Origin: Acidobacteriaceae bacterium
Lineage (GTDB): Bacteria; Acidobacteriota; Terriglobia; Bryobacterales; Bryobacteraceae
Length of the DNA stretch: 48,611 nucleotides
Assembly: GCA_020247055.1 (NCBI GenBank)
Contig: JADCJL010000119.1
Location: 1 to 48,611, forward strand
Direction: 5' to 3'
Part shown: positions 17,704 to 24,670 of the stretch, piece after piece
Layout of the letters: each line of letters starts with the position of its first letter
How positions within the stretch are numbered: the stretch's first letter is position 1
Position numbers and translations under genes: made by a program
The notes under the pieces: model-generated
What the model saw: only the letters and a program-made list of their open reading frames with translations
The model's database searches: none
Told to the model about the DNA's origin: nothing

Positions 17704-17725
17704 GGTTTAGTTCCGGAGGTAGGGG

Positions 17726-19045
17726 ATGCAGAGAAGAACGATGCTGATGGCGCTGGCAGGTAGGCGGACCGCTCCGCGGATCCTGCTGCGCAGTTCGTGG
17801 CAGAGCGTCAACATCGGAGATATCGGGCATACGCCGGGGGCGTTGAGCCTGCTCGAGAAGTATCTGCCGGAGGCCGAGGTGACCCTGTGGCCGGGCAGGC
17901 TCGAACATGGATCGCGCGGCCTGCTCGAACGGGGATTCCCGAAGTTGAAGATCGTCGAGGGAGCCGTGGGGGAGGACGGGAAGCCCAACACGCCGGAGTT
18001 AGCCCGGGCCTGGGCCGAGACGGATCTGTATGTGAGCGGTTCGGGATCCGGCTTCCCGGCGAGCGCGAATGCGCTGGCGTTTCTACAGGCGACGGGTAAG
18101 CCGGTGGGGGTGTTTGGGGTAAGCCTCGATCCGGTCTCCGGCCTGACGCCGGGCCGCGATGCCGAGGGCGGGACGCTCCAGAGTCTGCGGGCGCGGGCGA
18201 TGGCGCTGCCGGCGGGGCATCTGGAAGCCGATCTACGCACGGTGATTGATCGCGTCGCGTTCTTCTACTGCCGGGATACGATTACGCGGGACTATCTCCG
18301 GCAGCAGCGGGTGAAGTCGCCGGTGGTGGAGTTCGGGCCGGACGCGCAGCTGGGCATGAAGCTGCGGGATGACGAGAAGGGATGGGCTTGGCTGCAGAGC
18401 CGGGGCCTGCAGGAGGGGCGGTTTATCAGCGTGATTCCCCGCCTGCGCTACACGCCCTACTACAAGATCCGCAATGTACCGCGGGTGCCGGCTGACGACG
18501 TGCGGGATGCCATCAACAACCGCACGACAGAGGCGGACCACGCCAAGCTCCGCGAAATGATGGTGCGCTATATTCGCGCAACCGGTCACAAGGTGATGGT
18601 GTGCGCGGAGATGACCTACGAGGTCGAGTTGGGCAAGCAGGTTTTGGTGGATCCGCTACCGGAGGATGTCAAAAAGAACGTCGTTTGGCGCGAGAGCTAC
18701 TGGCTGCCGGATGAGGCGGCGTCCATTTACGCCAAGGCCGCTGCGGTGGTGAGCGTGGAGTGCCACTCGCCGTTGATCGCCTACAAAGTGGGCACCCCGG
18801 CGTTCTACGTGCGGCAGCCGACCGACACCTGCAAGGGACAGATGTACCGGGACGTGGGGGCGCACGACTGGTTTTTTGAGGTGGACGAGACGAGCGGGGC
18901 CGAACTGTGGCAGAGGCTCGAGCGCGTTGTACGGCGCCCGGCCGAGGCGCGGGCGCAGGTGAAGCGGATCATGGCCGGAGTCGAAGCGCGGCAGAAAGCC
19001 ATGGTCGAGCAGGTGCGGCGAGCGGCTAGCGGACTACGCCGTTAA
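17726..19045 (+). CDS. Polysaccharide pyruvyl transferase family protein
   Basis: A 439-residue protein matching the polysaccharide pyruvyl transferase (CsaB/WcaK-like) fold, a GT-B-type enzyme that moves pyruvate from PEP onto sugars of surface polymers. Supporting segments are S-V-N-I-G-D-I-G-H-T-P-G-A near residue 27, D-L-Y-V-S-G-S-G-S-G-F (nucleotide-binding-like glycine loop), F-F-Y-C-R-D-T-I-T and the C-terminal V-S-V-E-C-H-S-P-L-I-A-Y-K-V-G-T-P. GGAGG (17715-17719) lies six bases before the ATG. The N-terminus (M-Q-R-R-T-M-L-M-A-L-A-G) resembles a clipped Tat leader, but the core begins almost at once, so export is doubtful. Its last 20 bases overlap the end of the convergent dehydrogenase gene. 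The acceptor is unknown, and the family includes members with unproven activity. Confidence 0.75.
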   Translation: MQRRTMLMALAGRRTAPRILLRSSWQSVNIGDIGHTPGALSLLEKYLPEAEVTLWPGRLEHGSRGLLERGFPKLKIVEGAVGEDGKPNTPELARAWAETDLYVSGSGSGFPASANALAFLQATGKPVGVFGVSLDPVSGLTPGRDAEGGTLQSLRARAMALPAGHLEADLRTVIDRVAFFYCRDTITRDYLRQQRVKSPVVEFGPDAQLGMKLRDDEKGWAWLQSRGLQEGRFISVIPRLRYTPYYKIRNVPRVPADDVRDAINNRTTEADHAKLREMMVRYIRATGHKVMVCAEMTYEVELGKQVLVDPLPEDVKKNVVWRESYWLPDEAASIYAKAAAVVSVECHSPLIAYKVGTPAFYVRQPTDTCKGQMYRDVGAHDWFFEVDETSGAELWQRLERVVRRPAEARAQVKRIMAGVEARQKAMVEQVRRAASGLRR

Positions 19046-20036
19046 CCACGTTCCGCAGCGGAAGGCCGAGCAGGGCGCGGCGGCAGGTTTCGGCTCCTTT
19101 ACGGTGCATTTCGAGCAGCCCCTCTTCGCTGTAAAAGGCGGTGTGGGCGTTGAGGATGACGCGCTCGTAGGCCGGATGGCTCGGGTCGCGCCAGGCGACC
19201 AGGAGCGGATCGTCATCGGGGGGCGGCTCCTGCGCGAGGACATCGAGCGCGGCGCCGGCCAGGTGGCCCGAAGCGATGGCGGCGGCAACGGCGCCGGTAT
19301 CGACGAGGCCGCCGCGTGCCGTGTTGACCAGATAGGCGCCAGCGGGCAGGCGCGCCAGCGTCTTGTTCTGGATCAGGCGCTCGGTCTCATGGGTTAGCGG
19401 ACAGTGGAGGGTCAGAACCGCGGAGGTGTCGAGCAACTCTTCGAGCGTTTCGACGCGATGGAGGCTTAGCGCCTTGTCGTAGCCGTCGGGTTTGTACGGA
19501 TCGAAGAAGGCGACCTGCATGCCGAGCGCGCGGGCCCGCAGGGCCACGGCGGTACCGATGCGTCCCAGGCCCACAATCGACAACTGACGGCCGCGCAGCC
19601 GGTGCAGCGGCGCGGCGGCAGTAAAGGCCCACGGCGGTGTCGCGTCGCGCAGTCGGGTGTTCAGCCGGTTGATGCCGCGGGTCATCGCGAGCATCAGGCC
19701 GATGGCGGTGTCGGCCACCTCGTCGGTGCCGTAGTCGGGCACGTTGGCCACCGGGATGCCGTACTCGCGCGCGCAGGCATGGTCCACGTTGTCGTAGCCC
19801 ACGCCGCACCGGACGAGGACGCGGCACTTTTTGAGCTTGCTGATGGTTTTCTCCGTAATGCGCATCGTGTGGTAGACGAGCACGGCATCGGCCTCGGCGA
19901 GTCCTTCGTGTTGCAGCAACTGGTCTTCGCTTTCGGCTTCACAGGCATCGACGTGCGCCAGGCCATCGAATAGGTTCAGTTGGTGGCTGGGGGTGATGGG
20001 ACGGCCATCCGTGACGAAGACGCGATAGGGCAGCAT
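19026..20036 (-). CDS. D-isomer-specific 2-hydroxyacid dehydrogenase (CtBP-like)
   Basis: A 336-residue cytoplasmic NAD(P)-dependent dehydrogenase interconverting a 2-hydroxy acid and a 2-keto acid. The nucleotide-binding loop is G156-L-G-R-I-G161, followed by D179 in F-F-D-P-Y, which favours NAD. The predicted catalytic triad is R241 (N-T-A-R-G-G), E270 (A-Q-E-P-P) and H298 (N-A-H-T-A-F-Y-S-E-E). The last sequence and the preceding L-D-V-L place it in the C-terminal-binding-protein-like group of phosphoglycerate/hydroxypyruvate dehydrogenase relatives. It lies 51 bp downstream of the GntR gene on the same strand and may be co-transcribed with it, so its substrate could be related to the regulator's inducer. 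Confidence 0.87.
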   Translation of the reverse strand: MLPYRVFVTDGRPITPSHQLNLFDGLAHVDACEAESEDQLLQHEGLAEADAVLVYHTMRITEKTISKLKKCRVLVRCGVGYDNVDHACAREYGIPVANVPDYGTDEVADTAIGLMLAMTRGINRLNTRLRDATPPWAFTAAAPLHRLRGRQLSIVGLGRIGTAVALRARALGMQVAFFDPYKPDGYDKALSLHRVETLEELLDTSAVLTLHCPLTHETERLIQNKTLARLPAGAYLVNTARGGLVDTGAVAAAIASGHLAGAALDVLAQEPPPDDDPLLVAWRDPSHPAYERVILNAHTAFYSEEGLLEMHRKGAETCRRALLGLPLRNVVNGVVR

Positions 20037-20087
20037 AGCTTTACTTTATCGCCTGATTCCGTCCGGTGCGGCGACACGGTGCGGCCA

Positions 20088-20825
20088 TTAGCCGGGCTGA
20101 CTGGTCTTACCAATGGCCGTCCCCGGTGGTTGCACAAGCGCCGCGGTGTAGCGCAGGTGGGCTTCCATCTCGACGCGGGCGCGGTCGGCGTCCTGCGAGC
20201 GGATGGCTTCGACAATCGAAAAGTGGGCGCGCTTGGCGCGGTCCCAGGCGATGGGAACTCCGGTGCCCCAGCTTTCCGCCTGCACGGAGATGACGTGGCG
20301 CGAGATCACGTTGAGCAGAGTCGTGATGAGAGGGTTCTGCGTCGATTGCGCGACCTGGAGGTGAAACTCGAGATCGGTACGGGGGTAATGTCCGGCGACG
20401 AAATCCTGGCGGGCGTACTCGTTGGCGAGCTCTTCGAGGCGATCGAGGTTGGCGCTGGTCCGGCGCAGGGCGGCCAAGCCCGCGGCGGGAACTTCGAGGG
20501 CCAGGCGAACTTCGAACACTTGGCCGTAGCTCGAAGCGGGCTCGAGGGCGCAGACGAGGGGAAGAATGCGCTCGAGGAGGTCGGTGCCCACCTGGCGGAC
20601 GATGCTTTTCCGCCCGTGTCCGGTATCAAGCACGCCAAGCGACCGGAGCATGAACAGCGCCTCGCGCAAGGCGATGCGGCTGACACCCATCTCCTGGATC
20701 AGTTTGCGTTCGCTCGGAATGGCCTGGCCGACGGGCCACGCCCCGGTCTGAATGCGCAGGAGCATCTCTTCAAACAGCGTCTGGCTGGTAGTGAGGCGCA
20801 TCGGGTAGCTACCAACATCGCGCAA
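20088..20825 (-). CDS. GntR-family transcriptional regulator, FCD (FadR-like) subfamily, second copy
   Basis: A 245-residue regulator. The winged helix spans about residues 12-75 (L-R-I-Q-T-G-A-W-P-V-G-Q-A-I-P-S-E-R-K-L ... S-R-I-A-L-R-E-A-L). The FCD domain follows, with metal/ligand-type residues in R-T-D-L-E-F-H-L, I-S-R-H-V and the A-H-F-S-I-V-E-A-I-R-S-Q-D segment. The ATG at 20825 is used; a second ATG eight codons in (20801) is also possible. It diverges from the second cytochrome module, and the 116-bp gap holds two inverted repeats, so it very likely controls that module. It is not closely similar to the regulator at 155-877, so the two should recognise different sites. Confidence 0.88.
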   Translation of the reverse strand: MRDVGSYPMRLTTSQTLFEEMLLRIQTGAWPVGQAIPSERKLIQEMGVSRIALREALFMLRSLGVLDTGHGRKSIVRQVGTDLLERILPLVCALEPASSYGQVFEVRLALEVPAAGLAALRRTSANLDRLEELANEYARQDFVAGHYPRTDLEFHLQVAQSTQNPLITTLLNVISRHVISVQAESWGTGVPIAWDRAKRAHFSIVEAIRSQDADRARVEMEAHLRYTAALVQPPGTAIGKTSQPG

Positions 20826-20883
20826 ATGGACAAGCCAGTCCAGAGGGCGGTTTTGCCGCTTCCGCAGTGTCGATCACCGTTTT

Positions 20884-20899
20884 TGATCTGGTAAGATCA
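20884..20899. promoter_or_regulatory. Operator-like dyad for the second GntR regulator
   Basis: TGATCTGGTAAGATCA is a 6+6 inverted repeat (TGATCT / AGATCA) around GGTA. A third GATC follows at 20900-20903. It lies 58 bases upstream of the regulator's start and 42 before the DUF1549/1553 start, consistent with autoregulation and control of the divergent operon. Confidence 0.55.
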
Positions 20900-20909
20900 G
20901 ATCGTCACA

Positions 20910-20929
20910 TCGAGTGAGGATCCACTCGA
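20910..20929 (+). promoter_or_regulatory. Leader hairpin before the ribosome site of the second cytochrome operon
   Basis: TCGAGTG (20910-20916) pairs perfectly with CACTCGA (20923-20929) around a six-base loop. The stem ends directly against the GGAG ribosome site (20931-20934) of the GTG start at 20942. It could modulate translation or be a second protein-binding dyad. Confidence 0.45.
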
Positions 20930-20941
20930 AGGAGCAGCAGG

Positions 20942-23389
20942 GTGAAGATAGCCGGCCGGGCACTAAGTGTCCTTGTCTTTGCGTATAACCTGACCGCCGC
21001 GGCGCAGAGCCTGCGGCTGTATCCGGAGGCCGTTTCTTTAGCCGGACCCGGGTCCACGCAGCACTATGTAGTGATGGCGACCGGCGCGGATGGTATCGAC
21101 CGGGATGTAACGGCCGAGGCGGCGCTCCGTTCCTCCAACGCGCAGGCGGTGGCGGTCGATGCGACGGCCGGGACGCTGCGGGGCGGGCGGGAAGGCACGG
21201 CCCGGATCGAAGCCCTCTACCGCGGCCAGCGGGCCTCGGCCGATGTGCTGGTCGGCAGTAGCCGCGCCGATTTGACGGTCAGCTTCAACCCGGACATCCT
21301 CTCGATCCTCACGACGAAAGGCTGCAACACTGCGGCCTGCCACGGCTCGATCGCGGGCAAGAGCGGATTCAAGCTATCTCTCTTCGGTTATGACAGCGAA
21401 GCCGACCACGACATGATCGTGAACAAACACGGCGGCCGGCGCGTGCAACTGACGAAACCGGAAGAGAGCCTGTTGCTCAAAAAGCCCTCGTATCAAACGC
21501 CGCACGGTGGCGGCAAGGTCTTGCCCGTGGGTTCGCATGACTACGAGACCATGCTCAAGTGGCTGCGCCAGGGCGCCCCCATCCGCTCGACCGGTCCCCG
21601 CCTGGTGCGGCTAGAAGTCTACCCGCCCGAACAGACGCTGGTGGGACGGGCGGGCGGGTCGCGGATTATCGTGCTGGCGCGTCTGAGCGATGGCACCACC
21701 CGGGACATGACCGGCGAGGTGCGCTTTGAAGCGGCCGACGAAGGCGTCGCCAAGCTGGACGGCGACGGGGTGTTGCAACCGGGCCGCAGCGGCCTGACTA
21801 CGCTTCGCGCGCGCGGCCTCGGCAAGGCCGCGACGGCGCAGGTGGCGGTCATCACGGCCCCGGCCGGGACGGAGTTCCCAACCGCCCGCACCGCGAACTT
21901 TATCGATGAGCTGGTCTATCGCAACCAGCGCCGGCTGAACGTGCCGCCCGCCGCGCGCAGCACCGACGAGGAGTTCCTGCGGCGCCTCTACGTCGATGTG
22001 GTGGGCCGCGTGCCCAAGCCCGCCGAACGGCGCGCGTTTCTAGCCGCGCCGGACCGGTCGCGGTTGATTGACCAACTCCTCGCCGACCCGGAGCACCTCT
22101 CCTACCGCACCCTGAAGTTTGAAGACTGGTTCCGCAATACGCAGCTCTACAGCCAGGGCCGCGCCATGGGCACCTTCAAAAGCTGGATCCGCGACCAGGT
22201 GGAGATCGACCGGCCCTATGACGAGTTTGTGCGCGAACTGCTCACCGCTAGCGGCGACACCAATCGCAACCCCGCGGCGGGCTTCTGGTTTCCGGCCGTC
22301 GACTTCATGAACAACAAGTTCGAGGTCAAGCAGATCACGCCCACGGTGACGCGCCTGTTTCTGGGTCTGCGTCTCGAGTGCGCCGAGTGCCACAACCATC
22401 CGCTTGAAAACTTTACGCAGAACGACTTCTACGGCACCGCTGCCTTCTTCGGCCAGATGCGCATGAAGGTGGGCAACAGCGTATTCCGCCGTATCTGGTA
22501 TCAGGACGACTCCGCGCAGGTGGAACACCCGGCTACGCACCAGCCCGTGGCGCCGAAGTATCTCGGCGGCGAGGAGCCGGCTATCCCCGCAGGCGCCGAC
22601 CGCCGCGTCTACTTTGCCCGCTGGCTGACGTCGCCCCAGAACCCCTACTTCGCCCGGGCGATCGTCAACCGGATCTGGCATGAGTACATGGGCACCGGCA
22701 TCGTCGAACCGTTCGATGACATGCGGTCGACTAACCGCCCGACCAATCCCGAGCTACTGGCCCGGCTGGCGGCTTACTTTGTCGACCAAGGCTTCCGCTT
22801 GCGCGAACTCGAACGCCTGATCCTGAACTCGGAGACCTATCAGGCCTCGTCCACCCCGCCCGCAGCCAACGGCGCGCCCGAAGAGTTGGCCCGGCTCTTG
22901 TTTGCCCGCTACTTCCCCCGCAAACTGCCCGCCGAAGCCCTGCTCGATTCCATCAGTCAGGTGACCGAGGCGCCGCAGAAGTACGGCGGCCATCCGCTGG
23001 GCACCACGGCCAAGGATTACGAGATTCCCGATGCTCCCTCCTACTTCCTGGCGACCTTCGGCTTCCCGCGCCGCGACGTGTTGGCTCACCGCAACGAAGA
23101 GCCGACGCTGGCGCAGGCGCTGCATCTGTTCAGCCGCACCACGCTCGAGTCGAAGTTAACCGCCCAAGAGGGTTTGATCAGCCGCCTGCTCGCCCGCGGG
23201 GCCGGCGACGACGAGGCGGTCAACGAGTTTTACGAGCGGGCTTATGCCCGTCTGCCGCGTGAGAGCGAGCGGGTTGCCGTGCGAACCTATCTCGACTCCG
23301 AGCGCGCCGCCGGACGCTCCCCCCGGCGTGTTTACGAGAACCTGCTCCTGGTGTTGCTCAACACCAAGGAGTTCCAACTGAACCACTGA
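20942..23389 (+). CDS. Ig-like / DUF1549 / DUF1553 cytochrome-type protein with a CX4CH site
   Basis: An exported protein of 815 residues. A signal peptide (A-L-S-V-L-V-F-A-Y-N-L-T-A-A-A-Q) is followed by a bacterial Ig-like segment (about 23-105), then the haem-type region C128-N-T-A-A-C133-H134. That is CX4CH rather than CX2CH, followed by G-K-S-G-F-K-L-S-L-F-G-Y. A second Ig-like segment spans about 220-300. DUF1549 (about 310-520) carries C480-A-E-C483-H-N-H-P, and DUF1553 follows, with W-L-T-S-P-Q-N-P-Y-F-A-R-A-I-V-N-R-I-W. GTG is accepted as start because GGAG lies seven bases upstream and the frame has no better ATG nearby. It belongs to the same broad family as the protein at 8172-11360 but is a different architectural class, without LamG. 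Function of the family is unknown; periplasmic redox or polymer binding is an inference. Confidence 0.88.
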   Translation: MKIAGRALSVLVFAYNLTAAAQSLRLYPEAVSLAGPGSTQHYVVMATGADGIDRDVTAEAALRSSNAQAVAVDATAGTLRGGREGTARIEALYRGQRASADVLVGSSRADLTVSFNPDILSILTTKGCNTAACHGSIAGKSGFKLSLFGYDSEADHDMIVNKHGGRRVQLTKPEESLLLKKPSYQTPHGGGKVLPVGSHDYETMLKWLRQGAPIRSTGPRLVRLEVYPPEQTLVGRAGGSRIIVLARLSDGTTRDMTGEVRFEAADEGVAKLDGDGVLQPGRSGLTTLRARGLGKAATAQVAVITAPAGTEFPTARTANFIDELVYRNQRRLNVPPAARSTDEEFLRRLYVDVVGRVPKPAERRAFLAAPDRSRLIDQLLADPEHLSYRTLKFEDWFRNTQLYSQGRAMGTFKSWIRDQVEIDRPYDEFVRELLTASGDTNRNPAAGFWFPAVDFMNNKFEVKQITPTVTRLFLGLRLECAECHNHPLENFTQNDFYGTAAFFGQMRMKVGNSVFRRIWYQDDSAQVEHPATHQPVAPKYLGGEEPAIPAGADRRVYFARWLTSPQNPYFARAIVNRIWHEYMGTGIVEPFDDMRSTNRPTNPELLARLAAYFVDQGFRLRELERLILNSETYQASSTPPAANGAPEELARLLFARYFPRKLPAEALLDSISQVTEAPQKYGGHPLGTTAKDYEIPDAPSYFLATFGFPRRDVLAHRNEEPTLAQALHLFSRTTLESKLTAQEGLISRLLARGAGDDEAVNEFYERAYARLPRESERVAVRTYLDSERAAGRSPRRVYENLLLVLLNTKEFQLNH

Positions 23390-23401
23390 GGCGCCAATCG
23401 C

Positions 23402-24670
23402 ATGAACCTGAACATTACAACCGGGCAAGGCCTTTCGCGGCGAAATCTGCTGCGGGTGGGTGGGCTGGGAGCGGCCGGATTAACGCTGCCGGCCGCGTTG
23501 CGCGCGGCCGGCGGGAAAGCCACCTCCTGCATCGCCATCTTCCAGTTGGGCGGCTGCTGCCAGCTCAGCTCCTGGGATCCGAAGCCGGAAGCGCCGCCCG
23601 AGATGAGGGGTAGCTTCGGCCACATGCCTACATCGCTCCCGGGCGTCCATGTCTCGACGCTGCTGCCGCAGTGCGCCAAGCGCATGCACAAGATGGCACT
23701 CATCCGGTCCATGACCTCCGAGGTGGCGATTCACGACGTCGCGCAGCGCTACATGTTCAGCGGCACCCGCCCCCGCACCGAACTGCAGCACCCGAGCTTT
23801 GGCGCCGTGTTGAGCCGGGAAATGGGTTCGCGCGACGGCTTGCCGCCGTTTGTCGTCGTCCCGGACCGCCAGGCGGCGGCCGAGGCGGGCTTTCTCGGAT
23901 CAGGCTATGACCAGTTCGTCGCCGGAGATCCGAAAGACAAGAACTATCGCGTGCGCGACGTGGCGCTGCCGGACGGCATGAGTTTTGATGAGGCGGTGGC
24001 CAACAAGAACCTGCTGCGGCAGTTGGACAGTGAGTTTGCCCGCGCCGAGAAATCGCCGCTCCTGGACAGCATGGACCTGTTCTACCAGAAGGCTTTTGAA
24101 CTGGTCTCCTCCGCCGGCACTCGCAAAGCCTTTCAGATTGAAGAGGAGCCGGCCAAGCTGCGCGATGCCTACGGCCGCAACACGACAGGGCAGGGCGCGC
24201 TGCTGGGCCGTCGCCTGGTCGAGGCGGGCGTGCGTCTGGTGAGTATCTTTCAGGGTGGATACGACACCCATACCGGGCACGAAGCAGCCTACAAGCGAAT
24301 TCTGCCCGAGTTCGATGCCGCCTTGAGCACGTTGGTCGACGACCTGGAGCAGCGGGGACTGCTCGAGACCACGCTCGTACTCGGCATCGGAGAGTTCGGA
24401 AGAACGCCGCAGATCAATCCCGCCGCTGGACGCGACCACTGGCCGGGCGCTTGGTCGATGGTGATGGCCGGGGCGGGGATCGAGAAGGGGGCGGTGATCG
24501 GCAAAACCGACGCGCGCGGAGCTTATCCCACTGAACGGCCCGTCTCGATCGAAGATATCGGCGCAACCATCTACAAGGTGTTTGGCATCGACTACCACAA
24601 AGCCTACGAGGGTCCGAACCGTCCGGTGCCGATCAGTACCGGGGTGCCGGTGAAGGAGATTCTGGCGTGA
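23402..24670 (+). CDS. DUF1501 protein, second copy
   Basis: A 422-residue Tat-exported protein with leader S-R-R-N-L-L-R-V-G-G-L-G-A-A-G. Conserved DUF1501 segments are F-Q-L-G-G-C-C-Q-L-S-S-W-D, I-R-S-M-T-S-E-V-A-I-H, F-Q-G-G-Y-D-T-H and G-E-F-G-R-T-P-Q-I-N with G-R-D-H-W-P. It starts 12 bp after the DUF1549/1553 gene, repeating the gene order of the first operon, and its stop overlaps the next start by four bases (GTGA). It is the shorter, more typical form of the family. The active site, if any, is expected among the His/Asp residues of the named motifs, by analogy with the alkaline phosphatase superfamily. Confidence 0.9.
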   Translation: MNLNITTGQGLSRRNLLRVGGLGAAGLTLPAALRAAGGKATSCIAIFQLGGCCQLSSWDPKPEAPPEMRGSFGHMPTSLPGVHVSTLLPQCAKRMHKMALIRSMTSEVAIHDVAQRYMFSGTRPRTELQHPSFGAVLSREMGSRDGLPPFVVVPDRQAAAEAGFLGSGYDQFVAGDPKDKNYRVRDVALPDGMSFDEAVANKNLLRQLDSEFARAEKSPLLDSMDLFYQKAFELVSSAGTRKAFQIEEEPAKLRDAYGRNTTGQGALLGRRLVEAGVRLVSIFQGGYDTHTGHEAAYKRILPEFDAALSTLVDDLEQRGLLETTLVLGIGEFGRTPQINPAAGRDHWPGAWSMVMAGAGIEKGAVIGKTDARGAYPTERPVSIEDIGATIYKVFGIDYHKAYEGPNRPVPISTGVPVKEILA

